This document shows positions 31,849 to 40,500 of a stretch of 47,590 nucleotides of DNA, one piece after another. The notes beneath the pieces are model-generated. The model did not search any database, was not told the origin of the DNA, and saw only the letters and a list, made by a program, of their open reading frames with translations. Within the stretch, counting starts at the first letter, position 1, and every line of letters starts with the position of its first letter. The stretch is from Rhodoblastus acidophilus (lineage in GTDB: Bacteria; Pseudomonadota; Alphaproteobacteria; Rhizobiales; Beijerinckiaceae). The translations under genes were made by a program, and so were the position numbers. The stretch is taken from contig NZ_WNKS01000026.1 in assembly GCF_009720655.1 (NCBI RefSeq), positions 1 to 47,590 of the forward strand, in the 5' to 3' direction.

Positions 31849-33029
31849 GGATGCAGCCTTAGTTCCGCTCGGGCGGGGGCCATGTCCCGGGGCTCGGCCC
31901 CGTCGAGTTCCTGGCGTGCGACCTGCCGCACCCGAGCGTCGGGCACAAGGGTTTTGGTGGTCTTGGCGATGGCTTTCACGCGCGCCAGAACGCGGGCGGC
32001 GACGGGGCCGTCGAGGTCGAGGCCGACGGCGGCGCAGACCGAGCGCACGGCGGCGAGGCCCGAATGCTTGCCGATCACCACCTTGTGGCGGCGCCCGAGC
32101 AGCGCGGGGTCGAGGCCCTGGTAGGTGCGCACGTCGGTGAGGAGGCCGGCGACGTGGATGCCGGATTCATGCGTAAAAATGTCGGCGCCGACGATCGGCT
32201 TGGCGCGGGGGATCGAGTCCCGCGACGCCTTGGCGACGAGATCGCAGAGGCGCATCAGTTTGGTCGGGTCGACGCCGGTGCGGGCGTCGGCGGTGCGGGG
32301 CAGGGCGACGGCGATTTCCTCCAGCGGCGCATTGCCGGCGCGCTCGCCCAGGCCCAAAACCGTGACGCTGGCCGCGCTCGCCCCGGCGCGGATCGCGGCG
32401 AGCGTGTTGGCGGTGGCGAGGCCGAGATCGTTGTGGCCGTGGAATTCGATCGGCAAATCCGTCTCGTCGCGCAGGCGCTTGATGTATTCGTAGGTCGAGA
32501 ACGGATCGAGCAAACCGAGGGTGTCGGCGAAGCGGAAGCGGAACACGCCGAGTTTCGCCGCCGCGCCGGCGATCAGGCCGATGTCGCGCAGGTCGGCGCG
32601 GGAGGAATCCTCGCCGCCGAGCGCAACCTCAAGGCCCTTGTCGCGGGCGTAGCCGATGACGCGGGTGACGCGGGCCGCCACTTCATCCGGTTCGGCCTTG
32701 AGCTTGACCCGCATCTGCAAGCGCGACATCGGCGCGGAAATGTTGACGTGCTTGACGCCCGCACGAAGCGCGGCGTCGACGTCCGTTTCGCTCAGCCGGC
32801 ACCAGGCGGTGACGCGCGGGGTCAGCCGTTCCGCGACGATGGCGGCGATGCCCTCGACCTCCTCGTCGCCCATAGCGGGCGTGCCCGCCTCGATTTCGTC
32901 AACGCCGGCGCCGGCCAATTCGCGGGCGATGGCGACCTTTTCGGCGAGGGTGAAGACGACGCCCGGCGCCTGTTCGCCGTCGCGAAGCGTGGTGTCGTTG
33001 ATCTGGATGTGCGAGCCGGTCTTGAGCAT
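31845..33029 (-). CDS. nifV: Homocitrate synthase NifV
   Basis: A 394-residue homocitrate synthase, which condenses acetyl-CoA and 2-oxoglutarate to homocitrate, the organic ligand of FeMo-co. Typical motifs: INDTTLRDGEQAPGV at the start, the metal-binding FHGHNDLGLATAN, and VGADIFTHESGIHV. The start MLKTGSHIQ was chosen just after nifS; the longer frame runs into nifS. It lies 7 bases after nifS. Confidence 0.96.
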   Translation of the reverse strand: MLKTGSHIQINDTTLRDGEQAPGVVFTLAEKVAIARELAGAGVDEIEAGTPAMGDEEVEGIAAIVAERLTPRVTAWCRLSETDVDAALRAGVKHVNISAPMSRLQMRVKLKAEPDEVAARVTRVIGYARDKGLEVALGGEDSSRADLRDIGLIAGAAAKLGVFRFRFADTLGLLDPFSTYEYIKRLRDETDLPIEFHGHNDLGLATANTLAAIRAGASAASVTVLGLGERAGNAPLEEIAVALPRTADARTGVDPTKLMRLCDLVAKASRDSIPRAKPIVGADIFTHESGIHVAGLLTDVRTYQGLDPALLGRRHKVVIGKHSGLAAVRSVCAAVGLDLDGPVAARVLARVKAIAKTTKTLVPDARVRQVARQELDGAEPRDMAPARAELRLHP

Positions 33030-33036
33030 GGCAGTC

Positions 33037-34206
33037 TCACGCGGTCTTTTTGAGCATTTCGCCCCACAGCGGCGATTTCTCGCGCACCGAGGCGACGATT
33101 TCGGGAAGGTTTTGCAACACGAGGTCGATCTCGGCCTCGGTGGTTTCGTGCGACAGCGAAAAGCGCAGGGCGCCTTGCAGAGAGAGCGGCGGGACGCGCA
33201 TGGCGCGCAGCACATGGCTCGGCTCCATCGTCCCGGAGGCGCAGGCGGAGCCCGAGGAGGCGGCCACGCCCGCCTTGTCGAGCTTGTGCAGCAGCGCCTC
33301 GCTGTCGGCGCAGGCGAAGGCGATGTTGAGCGTGTTGGGCAGGCGCTCGCCGGCGCCGTTCACCCGCGCCTGCGGAATGGCGGCGAGCAGGCCCTGTTCG
33401 AGACGGTCGCGCAGGGCGGCGATGCGGGCGAGGTCGGTTTGCTGCGCGAGCTTTGCCGCGACGCCGAGGCCGACGATGCCGGGGGCGTTCTCGGTGCCGG
33501 CGCGGCGGCCGCGCTCCTGCTTGCCGCCACGGAACAGGGGCGAGAATTTTGTCCCCTTTTTCACATAGAGCGCGCCGATCCCCTTGGGGCCGTGCAATTT
33601 GTGACCGGAGAGCGACAGCATGTCGACCGCCGTGTCCTTGGCGTCGAGCGCCAGCTTGCCGGCGGCCTGCACGGCGTCGCTGTGGAACAGCGCGCCCGCT
33701 TCATGCGCCAGCGCCGCCAGTTTTGGCACCGGGAAGATTTTGCCGGTCTCGTTGTTGGCCCACATGATCGAGACCACCGCCGTCTTGTCCGACAGCGCTT
33801 GTTTGTAGGCGTCGAGATCGAGATCGCCGGCCTCGTCGACCGGGATGATGTGGACTTTTGCGCGCCCGGTTTTTTCCAGGTGCTGGCAAAAGTTCAGGAC
33901 GGCGGGATGCTCGACCGCGCTGGTGACGATTTCGTTGCGCGGGGCCTGCGTTTCCAGAGCCGACAGCAGCGCGGTGGCGTCGGATTCGGTGCCGCCGCTG
34001 GTGAAGATCAGCTCATGATCGAATTCGGCGCCGATCAGCGCTTGCACGGACTGCCGCGCCGCCTTCAGGGCGGGGGCGACGGCCGCGCCATAGTCGTGCG
34101 TGGACGAGGCGTTGCCAAAATTTTCGGTGAAGAACGGCAGCATGGCCGCCACCACGTCCGGCGCGACCCGCGTGGTCGCGTTGTTGTCGAGATAGGCAGG
34201 CGCCAT
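33037..34206 (-). CDS. nifS: Cysteine desulfurase NifS
   Basis: A 389-residue PLP enzyme that supplies sulfur from cysteine for nitrogenase Fe-S clusters. The PLP lysine is K203 (LSLSGHKLHGPKG), and the active-site cysteine C322 is in SSGSACASG. The start MAPAYLDNNATT overlaps the iscA stop by one base (TGATG). It sits between an A-type carrier and nifV in the leftward operon. Confidence 0.96.
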   Translation of the reverse strand: MAPAYLDNNATTRVAPDVVAAMLPFFTENFGNASSTHDYGAAVAPALKAARQSVQALIGAEFDHELIFTSGGTESDATALLSALETQAPRNEIVTSAVEHPAVLNFCQHLEKTGRAKVHIIPVDEAGDLDLDAYKQALSDKTAVVSIMWANNETGKIFPVPKLAALAHEAGALFHSDAVQAAGKLALDAKDTAVDMLSLSGHKLHGPKGIGALYVKKGTKFSPLFRGGKQERGRRAGTENAPGIVGLGVAAKLAQQTDLARIAALRDRLEQGLLAAIPQARVNGAGERLPNTLNIAFACADSEALLHKLDKAGVAASSGSACASGTMEPSHVLRAMRVPPLSLQGALRFSLSHETTEAEIDLVLQNLPEIVASVREKSPLWGEMLKKTA

Positions 34207-34523
34207 CAGGCAAAACTCTTGCCGCAGCCGCAGGACGCCGTCGCGTTGGGGTTGTTGAAGACGAAGCCGGAATGTTCGAGCGAACTGGCGTAATCGACGA
34301 CCATGCCCGCCACCATCGGCTGCGACATGTCGTCGATGAATATTTTCACGCCGTCGGCGTCGACGACCGCGTCGCCCTCCTGTTCGCAGGCCAGCTCCAT
34401 CTTGTACATGAAGCCGGAGCAGCCGCCGGCCTCGACCATGATGCGCAACCCTGAAGCGGGCGTCTTGGCGGTTCCGACGATTGTTTTGGCGGCGGAAACG
34501 GCGCTGGGCGTCAGTTGGATCAT
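34206..34523 (-). CDS. IscA-type Fe-S carrier before nifS
   Basis: A 105-residue A-type protein with complete ligands C35 (EAGGCSGFMY) and C98-x-C100 (ASCGCGKSFA). It opens the operon iscA-nifS-nifV and probably receives or holds clusters built with NifS sulfur. The ATG follows GGAGTCCCG, and the sigma-54 start site would be only about 18 bases upstream. Confidence 0.93.
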   Translation of the reverse strand: MIQLTPSAVSAAKTIVGTAKTPASGLRIMVEAGGCSGFMYKMELACEQEGDAVVDADGVKIFIDDMSQPMVAGMVVDYASSLEHSGFVFNNPNATASCGCGKSFA

Positions 34524-34551
34524 CGCGGGACTCCACATTTGACCGGTGTGG

Positions 34552-34567
34552 AGCAAGGACGGCGCCA
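34552..34567 (-). promoter_or_regulatory. Sigma-54 promoter of the iscA-nifS-nifV operon
   Basis: On the minus strand TGGCGCCGTCCTTGCT gives perfect boxes and spacing, with a start near 34541. An imperfect NifA-like site (TGT-N10-ACG, 34575-34590 on the plus strand) lies just upstream; no perfect site was found within 200 bases. Confidence 0.87.
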
Positions 34568-34784
34568 GCGTCCGTGTCGCGTTTGCGACGCTGGAACTCG
34601 TTTGGTGAACGCCCGTCGAGGTGGAAAAAATCCGGAAGACCTGCGCGCGCACAACCTGCGAGTTGGTGGCAACCAAAAGTTGTGAGTTGTAATTTGAAGT
34701 TGCGATCAGGTCACAGCCGTCGCAGCCTTGGCCCGCTCCATCGCCCCCCGCGTATGGGCGGGCCTTCTTGTTTCGTGGTGTACC

Positions 34785-35021
34785 ATGCCCAATGAGAAAG
34801 ACGACGCCATCGACCGTGCAATGGTCAATCTTATCGTCGCCCTTTCCGAACTCGACTTGCATGGAAATCCAAGGATCGCCAAAGCGGAGGGGCGCAAATA
34901 TGTTGTGCTGGCGATGAAAGAGCTTTCCGCCATTTCTCCTGGCTTTGGATGCCGCGCGCCCAAGCGGCTGATGAACGGCAGGCGACCGGCCCGGAGCCGA
35001 CCAGCGCGCCCGCAGTCCTGA
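34785..35021 (+). CDS. Small hypothetical protein
   Basis: A 78-residue ORF starting MPNEKDDAIDRAMVNLIVALSELDLHGNPRIAKAEGRKY and ending in a basic tail (LMNGRRPARSRPARPQS). The first two thirds look like a real helical protein; the tail looks less so. There is no clear Shine-Dalgarno. I do not recognise it and existence is uncertain. Confidence 0.4.
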   Translation: MPNEKDDAIDRAMVNLIVALSELDLHGNPRIAKAEGRKYVVLAMKELSAISPGFGCRAPKRLMNGRRPARSRPARPQS

Positions 35022-35052
35022 AACGTCCCGCTCTGCTTCACTCCGTTCTGAC

Positions 35053-35088
35053 GCAAAAAAGCCCCGCGGACCAAGAGTCCGCGGGGCT
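35053..35088 (-). terminator. Rho-independent terminator (minus strand)
   Basis: A 12-bp perfect stem (35060-35071 with 35077-35088, 5-base loop) followed on the minus strand by six T. It lies 23 bases past the stop of the small membrane protein gene. Confidence 0.9.
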
Positions 35089-35110
35089 TCTCATTAGGCC
35101 GGGGAGGAGG

Positions 35111-35407
35111 TCAGCCGGCAGTCAAGAGGAGGCAGATGACAATCATCGCGGCGGCTTGGCCGATGGCGATCATGCCGACGCCGGCGAGGCCGACGGTCGC
35201 GGCGGTGAGCAGCGTGACGCCGAGCAGGGCGAAAAAGCCGATGAAGAACAGGACGGCGTCGCGGCGCTCGGTGTTGGCCGGCTCGGACACGACGGCGGGG
35301 GTGGAGACGGAGGTGGTGGCAACGGCGGCTGTCGAGACGGCGGATTTGGAAACGGTCTGGGCTTCGACGAAATCGAAGGGGCTGGCGATATCGATGTTCA
35401 GGGTCAT
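35111..35407 (-). CDS. Small membrane protein behind two FNR/FixK boxes
   Basis: A 98-residue protein with a Thr/Ser/Ala/Val-rich N-terminal half (VSTAAVATTSVSTPAVVSEP) and two C-terminal membrane helices (AVLFFIGFFALLGVTLLTAATVG; GVGMIAIGQAAAMIVICLLL). I do not recognise it. Shine-Dalgarno GAGGATG precedes the ATG. Two perfect FNR/FixK boxes upstream imply expression at low oxygen. It ends at a strong terminator as a single-gene unit. Confidence 0.75.
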   Translation of the reverse strand: MTLNIDIASPFDFVEAQTVSKSAVSTAAVATTSVSTPAVVSEPANTERRDAVLFFIGFFALLGVTLLTAATVGLAGVGMIAIGQAAAMIVICLLLTAG

Positions 35408-35510
35408 GGCATCCTCGTTTTTGGTGTGCCGACCGGGTTGACGCGGCGGTGGACAAACCGCGCCAACCCTCTGAATCGAATGCGCAAGCGTTCGAGTCTC
35501 GCGGCGACCT

Positions 35511-35524
35511 TTGATCTGCATCAA
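35511..35524 (-). promoter_or_regulatory. FNR/FixK box (proximal)
   Basis: TTGATCTGCATCAA, a perfect TTGAT-N4-ATCAA anaerobox, 104 bases upstream of the start of the small membrane protein gene. Confidence 0.85.
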
Positions 35525-35533
35525 AGTCGCCCG

Positions 35534-35547
35534 TTGATCTAGATCAA
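35534..35547 (-). promoter_or_regulatory. FNR/FixK box (distal)
   Basis: TTGATCTAGATCAA, a second perfect anaerobox whose centre is 23 bases from the first, about two helical turns apart. Confidence 0.85.
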
Positions 35548-35744
35548 ACGCGCCGCGAGCGCAAGCCCTGTCGCTCACCTGCCGAAAAGGCGGGAGCGCG
35601 GCGCGGTTGCGAAGCGCTGAAACGGGCTATGTGCTTGGCGCGCCGGCCTGTTCCTCGCGCATTGCGAAACGGGTTTCGCCGTGAAAGCCGCTCAAAACTC
35701 CTCCTAAAGAAGGAGGCGTGTGCGCCTGTACTAAAGGAGGAGGG

Positions 35745-36623
35745 TTACGCGCCGCTGTGCTGTAAAAATTCCCAGACGGCGCGGTTGGCGTCGAAATAGT
35801 CGGCGGCGGTTTCGCCGCTGTCCGGCGCGCGACCGGGCAGGTGGTGATTGCTCGGGTCCAGGCGGATCAATTCCGTCGGGGCCTTGCAGCCGGCGAAGGT
35901 GACGATCAAGCCGCGCGTCCGGGGATCCTTGACGTCGCGCCGGGCGCCGCAGCCGTTGATCCGTGCAAACGTTTGCAGGCTCTGTTCGGCGCCGAGGGCG
36001 TCGAAAACCGCGTCGCCCGCCGTCGCCTTGCCGCCGGCGAAGGGGATTTTGGCGTCCTGCGCGCTGTTGACCGCGATATAGGCGAGCGGCGCGGCGGGTT
36101 CGCAGGCGGTGAGGTCCTGCGGCATGGCCGAGGCGATGGTGGCGAGGCCGGCGACATTTCGGCCCACGCCCGCGCAGGCCGCGCGAAACGCCAGGGGACC
36201 GCCGGAGCCCGTTCCAACGACGAAGATGCGCCGGGGGTCGGCCCGGCCCTGGTTGATCAGGTGATCGGTGAGCGCGCGCAGAAAGGCCAGCTCGCGATCG
36301 GCCTCCGCTCCCGCCGCCACCGGCCAGCGGCCGCCGAGCGCCTCGGGATAGACGAAGATCGGCTTGGCGCCGGCGAATTGTTCGAGGCCGTGGTGACGCC
36401 GGCCGCGCGTGACCACGCCGCCGGAGCGCTGCAGCACGATGATCAGCGGGCGGCGCCGCAATTTCAGGCGCTCGCGTTCGACGATCACGGCGGCCCGCGA
36501 AACGCCGCCGGAGGAGAGGGTGAGCCGCGCCGCGGCTTCCGCCGGCGCCGCGTCCAGCAGGAAGAGGGCGAGGCTTAACGCGGTAGCCGCGCGCCCGGCG
36601 CGGAACAGGTATGTCGAAATCAA
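35745..36623 (-). CDS. PHB-depolymerase/LpqC-like exported protein with altered nucleophile
   Basis: A 292-residue alpha/beta-hydrolase-fold protein similar to LpqC/polyhydroxybutyrate depolymerases. A signal peptide is seen from a TTG start (ISTYLFRAGRAATALSLALF, cleavage after APAEA) behind GGAGATGAG; a 317-residue version from an upstream ATG would bury it. The elbow reads RRIFVVGTGSGGPLAFRAAC. Aligned with GLSNGG enzymes, the nucleophile position is G139, with a serine one residue later. A histidine pair is in SNHHLPG. It may be inactive or atypical. Confidence 0.72.
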   Translation of the reverse strand: MISTYLFRAGRAATALSLALFLLDAAPAEAAARLTLSSGGVSRAAVIVERERLKLRRRPLIIVLQRSGGVVTRGRRHHGLEQFAGAKPIFVYPEALGGRWPVAAGAEADRELAFLRALTDHLINQGRADPRRIFVVGTGSGGPLAFRAACAGVGRNVAGLATIASAMPQDLTACEPAAPLAYIAVNSAQDAKIPFAGGKATAGDAVFDALGAEQSLQTFARINGCGARRDVKDPRTRGLIVTFAGCKAPTELIRLDPSNHHLPGRAPDSGETAADYFDANRAVWEFLQHSGA

Positions 36624-36865
36624 GCGCTCATCTCCAAATCGCGTCGAGTTTGCCGTCGCGCCGGGGCGAAAACATGGCGAACCCCGAAAATCAGCCATGA
36701 TCCATGCCGTTCCGTTCGGGCGTTCGCAAGCCTTTTGTCAGTCTAAGGGCTGACTTGCATTGCATTGCACAGGCGGCGGCTTTCCATTATCGAAACTTCA
36801 ACTTCAAGGCCGGCGCCGCGCCCAAAAGTCGCACCCGGCTCCGCGGTCCAACAGAAAGGCGTCCC

Positions 36866-37276
36866 ATGGCCGAGGCCAAAACCAGCCCGCTGCCGATCGA
36901 GCAGCGCCGTCCGCTTTCGCCGCACGTCCAGATCTACCGCTGGTCGGCGACCATGGCGATGTCGATCCTCCATCGCGTGACCGGCGTCGCCCTCTACGCT
37001 GGCACGCTGCTGCTCACCGTCTATCTGTTCACGGCGGCCAGCGGCGGCGTCGCCTTCGCGCAGGTCTCCAGCTTCTTCGGCTCGCCGCTCGGCCTGGCCA
37101 TCCTGTTCGGCTACACGTTCGCGCTGATGCTGCATGTCTGCGGCGGCCTGCGCCATGCCGTCTGGGAGGCCGCGCGCGGTTTCGATCCCGTCAGCCGCAA
37201 CCTGCTGGCCTGGGGCTCGCTGATCGGCGCCGTCGTCCTCACCGCGCTGGCCTGGGCCGGCGCCTACCTGCTCTGA
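36866..37276 (+). CDS. sdhC: Succinate dehydrogenase cytochrome b556 subunit
   Basis: A 136-residue membrane anchor of complex II with three hydrophobic helices. The typical start is RPLSPHVQIYRWSATMAMSILHRVTG, and a haem-ligand histidine is in LHVCGGLRHAVWEAA. It helps bind haem b and quinone. The start follows AGAAAGG; upstream in-frame codons are non-coding. First gene of sdhCDAB. Confidence 0.95.
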   Translation: MAEAKTSPLPIEQRRPLSPHVQIYRWSATMAMSILHRVTGVALYAGTLLLTVYLFTAASGGVAFAQVSSFFGSPLGLAILFGYTFALMLHVCGGLRHAVWEAARGFDPVSRNLLAWGSLIGAVVLTALAWAGAYLL

Positions 37277-37285
37277 GGTTTTGAC

Positions 37286-37681
37286 ATGCCCAAGGCCGAC
37301 CCCAACCTGCAAACCCCCCGCGCCCGCGTCAAACACCTTGGCACCGCCAGGGCCGGAACACGGGACCTCTGGGAAATCCGCTTCACCTCGTTCGCGCTGC
37401 TGCCGCTGACCGTCGGCTTCGTCGTGATCGTGGCGATGCTGTCCAAGTCCGATCTCGCGGCGGCGCGCGCCCTGCTTGGCGCCCCGATCCCTGCGATGGT
37501 CATGATCGTGTTCGTCCTCGCCAGCATCTGGCACATGGCGGTGGGCATGCGCTCGGTGATCGTCGATTACGTCCGCCACCAGCACATGCGCGAACTGGCG
37601 CTGATGGCGAACCTGTGCTTCGCGACCGGCGTGGGATTTGTCTGCACCTATTCGGTGCTGCGCCTCAGCTTCATCCAGTAA
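37286..37681 (+). CDS. sdhD: Succinate dehydrogenase membrane anchor subunit
   Basis: A 131-residue anchor subunit with three membrane helices (FALLPLTVGFVVIVAML; AMVMIVFVLASIWHMAVGM; LMANLCFATGVGFVCTYSV). The typical WHMAVGMRSVIVDYV segment carries the quinone/haem-side residues. It lies between sdhC and sdhA. Confidence 0.94.
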   Translation: MPKADPNLQTPRARVKHLGTARAGTRDLWEIRFTSFALLPLTVGFVVIVAMLSKSDLAAARALLGAPIPAMVMIVFVLASIWHMAVGMRSVIVDYVRHQHMRELALMANLCFATGVGFVCTYSVLRLSFIQ

Positions 37682-37716
37682 CGCGCCTGTCGCTTCCGAA
37701 TTTAAAGGCTTGAACC

Positions 37717-39549
37717 ATGGCTTCTTCTGACGCGCCGGCGAACCCGGCCCTCGGCGGCAAGGCTTACCCCATCGTCGACCACACGTTTGACGTGGTGGTG
37801 GTCGGCGCCGGCGGCGCCGGCTTGCGCGCCACTGTCGGCTGCTCCCAAGCGGGCTTGCGCACCGCGTGCATTTCAAAAGTGTTTCCGACCCGCTCCCATA
37901 CGGTGGCGGCGCAGGGCGGCGTCGCCGCCTCGCTGGCCAATATGGGGCCGGACAATTGGAAATGGCACATGTACGACACCGTCAAGGGCTCCGACTGGCT
38001 CGGAGACCAGGACGCCATCGAATATCTGTGCCGCAACGCGCCCCAGGCCGTCTATGAGCTGGAGCATTGGGGCGTGCCGTTCTCGCGCACCTCGGAAGGC
38101 AAGATTTACCAGCGTCCGTTCGGCGGCATGACCACCGATTACGGCCGGGGCCCGCCGGCGCAGCGCACCTGCGCCGCCGCCGACCGCACCGGCCATGCGA
38201 TGCTGCACACCCTCTATGGGCAGGCGCTGAAGAACGAGACCGAGTTCTTCATCGAATATTTTGCGATCGACCTGATCATGGACGCGCAGGGCCAGTGCCG
38301 CGGCGTGGTCTGTTTGAAGATGGACGACGGCACCATCCATCGCTTCCGCTCGCAACTGGTCATTCTGGCGACCGGTGGTTACGGACGCGCGTATTTCTCC
38401 GCGACCTCGGCGCATACCTGCACCGGCGACGGCGGCGGCATGATTCTGCGCGCCGGCCTGCCGATCCAGGATCTGGAATTCGTGCAGTTCCACCCGACCG
38501 GCATCTATGGCGCGGGCTGCCTGATCACCGAGGGCGCGCGCGGCGAGGGCGGCTATCTCACCAACGCCAAGGGCGAGCGCTTCATGGAGCGCTATGCGCC
38601 GTCCGTGAAGGATCTCGCGCCGCGCGACATGGTGTCGCGCGCCATGACCATGGAAATCCGCGAGGGCCGGGGCGTCGGCAAGGGCGCGGATCATATCTAT
38701 CTGCACCTCGATCACCTCGATCCCGCGATCCTGCACGAGCGCCTGCCCGGCATTTCGGAAAGCGCGAAAATTTTCGCCGGCGTCGATGTGACCCGCGAGC
38801 CGATCCCGGTGCTGCCGACCGTCCACTACAATATGGGCGGCATCCAGACCAATTATCACGGCGAAGTGCTCACCAAGCGGGGCGATGACCCCGATGTGGT
38901 CGTGCCCGGCCTGATGGCGCTCGGCGAAGCCGCCTGCGTGTCCGTCCATGGCGCCAACCGCCTCGGCTCGAACTCGCTGATCGATCTCGTCGTGTTCGGC
39001 CGCGCCGCCGGACTGCGCGCCGCCGAGCTGGTCAAGGCCGGCGCCAAGCAGCCGGAACTGCCGGAAAATTCGGCCGATCTGGCGCTGTCGCGCCTCGACC
39101 ATTACCGCAACGCCAAGGGCGGCACGCCCACCGCCGACCTGCGCCTGAACATGCAGAAGGTGATGCAGAACAATTGCGCGGTGTACCGCACCGGCGAGGT
39201 TTTGCAGGAAGGCGTCAAGCTGATCCACGAGGTGTGGGGCGGCCGCGACGATCTGAAGGTGACCGACCGCTCGCTGGTGTGGAACTCCGACCTGATCGAA
39301 ACCTTGGAATTCGACAATCTCATCGTCCAGGCGGTGGTCACCATGGTCGGCGCGGAAAACCGCAAGGAATCGCGCGGCGCCCATGCCCGCGAGGATTTTT
39401 CGGAACGCGACGACGTGAACTGGATGAAGCACACGCTGGCGACCATCGACGACACCGCGAAAAAAGTGTCGATCGATTACCGCCCGGTCCACAGCTACAC
39501 CATGACCGACGAGGTTTCGTATATCGAGCCCAAGGCTCGCGTGTACTGA
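37717..39549 (+). CDS. sdhA: Succinate dehydrogenase flavoprotein subunit
   Basis: A 610-residue flavoprotein that oxidises succinate to fumarate in the TCA cycle. The Rossmann start [21 protein letters not shown] and the covalent FAD histidine in [11 protein letters not shown] are visible. Active-site residues lie in [21 protein letters not shown] and the arginine in [17 protein letters not shown]. Full length. The antisense ORF is a shadow. Confidence 0.97.
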   Translation: MASSDAPANPALGGKAYPIVDHTFDVVVVGAGGAGLRATVGCSQAGLRTACISKVFPTRSHTVAAQGGVAASLANMGPDNWKWHMYDTVKGSDWLGDQDAIEYLCRNAPQAVYELEHWGVPFSRTSEGKIYQRPFGGMTTDYGRGPPAQRTCAAADRTGHAMLHTLYGQALKNETEFFIEYFAIDLIMDAQGQCRGVVCLKMDDGTIHRFRSQLVILATGGYGRAYFSATSAHTCTGDGGGMILRAGLPIQDLEFVQFHPTGIYGAGCLITEGARGEGGYLTNAKGERFMERYAPSVKDLAPRDMVSRAMTMEIREGRGVGKGADHIYLHLDHLDPAILHERLPGISESAKIFAGVDVTREPIPVLPTVHYNMGGIQTNYHGEVLTKRGDDPDVVVPGLMALGEAACVSVHGANRLGSNSLIDLVVFGRAAGLRAAELVKAGAKQPELPENSADLALSRLDHYRNAKGGTPTADLRLNMQKVMQNNCAVYRTGEVLQEGVKLIHEVWGGRDDLKVTDRSLVWNSDLIETLEFDNLIVQAVVTMVGAENRKESRGAHAREDFSERDDVNWMKHTLATIDDTAKKVSIDYRPVHSYTMTDEVSYIEPKARVY

Positions 39550-39562
39550 TCGAGGATTTACA

Positions 39563-40342
39563 ATGGTCGAACTCGCCCTGCCGAAAAACTCGGTCTATGG
39601 ACCCGGAAAAGTCTGGCCCGCGCCGGCCGACGCGAAATTCCTCACCGAATTTCGCATCTACCGCTGGAATCCGGACGACGGTCTCAATCCGCAAATCGAC
39701 ACCTATTTTGTCGATCGCGACGATTGCGGCCCGATGGTTCTCGATGCGCTGCTCTACATCAAGAACAAGATCGATCCGACGCTGACGCTGCGCCGCTCCT
39801 GCCGCGAAGGCATTTGCGGCTCCTGCGCCATGAACATCGACGGCCAGAACACCTTGGCGTGTACAAAAGCCATCGACGACGTGAAGTGGCCGGTGAAAAT
39901 TTTCCCGCTGCCGCATATGCCGGTGGTCAAGGATCTGGTGCCGGACCTCACGCATTTCTATGCGCAGCACGCCTCGATCGAGCCCTGGCTGAAAACCGAG
40001 ACGCCGGCGCCGGAAAAGGAATGGCTGCAATCGCCTGAGGACCGCGCCAAGCTCGACGGGCTCTACGAGTGCATTTTGTGCGCGTGCTGCTCGACGTCGT
40101 GCCCGTCCTATTGGTGGAACGGCGACCGCTATCTCGGGCCCTCCGCTTTGTTGCAGGCCTATCGCTGGCTGATCGATTCGCGCGACGAAGGCACGGGCGA
40201 ACGCCTCGACGATCTCGAAGACCCGTTCCGGCTCTATCGCTGCCACACCATCATGAACTGCGCTCGCGCCTGCCCGAAGGCGTTGAACCCGGCCAAGGCC
40301 ATCGCGCAGATCAAGAATTTGATGATCGCGCGGCAGGCGTAA
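39563..40342 (+). CDS. sdhB: Succinate dehydrogenase iron-sulfur subunit
   Basis: A 259-residue electron-transfer subunit with three Fe-S clusters: [2Fe-2S] in [12 protein letters not shown], [4Fe-4S] in [13 protein letters not shown], and [3Fe-4S] in [17 protein letters not shown]. Passes electrons to quinone through SdhCD. Last sdh gene; a terminator follows. Confidence 0.97.
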   Translation: MVELALPKNSVYGPGKVWPAPADAKFLTEFRIYRWNPDDGLNPQIDTYFVDRDDCGPMVLDALLYIKNKIDPTLTLRRSCREGICGSCAMNIDGQNTLACTKAIDDVKWPVKIFPLPHMPVVKDLVPDLTHFYAQHASIEPWLKTETPAPEKEWLQSPEDRAKLDGLYECILCACCSTSCPSYWWNGDRYLGPSALLQAYRWLIDSRDEGTGERLDDLEDPFRLYRCHTIMNCARACPKALNPAKAIAQIKNLMIARQA

Positions 40343-40396
40343 GGCGGGGCGTATCACAGGCGACGCTCGCTGAACCATTGAGTTCAATGCTGCGAG

Positions 40397-40443
40397 TCCC
40401 CCTCACCCCAACCCTCTCCCCGCTCGCGGGGCGAGGGGGCGGC
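40397..40443. repeat. Palindromic intergenic element after sdhB
   Basis: CCCCCTCACCCCAACCCTCT followed by CCCCGCTCGCGGGG and GAGGGGGC forms an imperfect long palindrome of a type frequent in proteobacterial intergenic DNA. Confidence 0.6.
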
Positions 40444-40471
40444 GCGCCCCAGTTGGGGAATAACGCCAATC

Positions 40472-40500
40472 AGGCGCGTCCGCTTGGGCGCGCCTTTTTT
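40472..40500 (+). terminator. Rho-independent terminator of sdhCDAB
   Basis: AGGCGCG (40472-40478) pairs with CGCGCCT (40489-40495) and is followed by six T. It overlaps the last codon of the converging aminotransferase gene. Confidence 0.85.

Noticed and set aside
32656-34293. 545-residue ORF antisense to nifS/nifV
   Set aside because: Covers two certain genes; no motif or plausible start context.
36750-36765. Three TTGCA units upstream of sdhC
   Set aside because: A short triple repeat without a matching regulator site or promoter spacing; probably chance.
37873-39492. 539-residue ORF antisense to sdhA
   Set aside because: Shadow frame opposite a certain gene.
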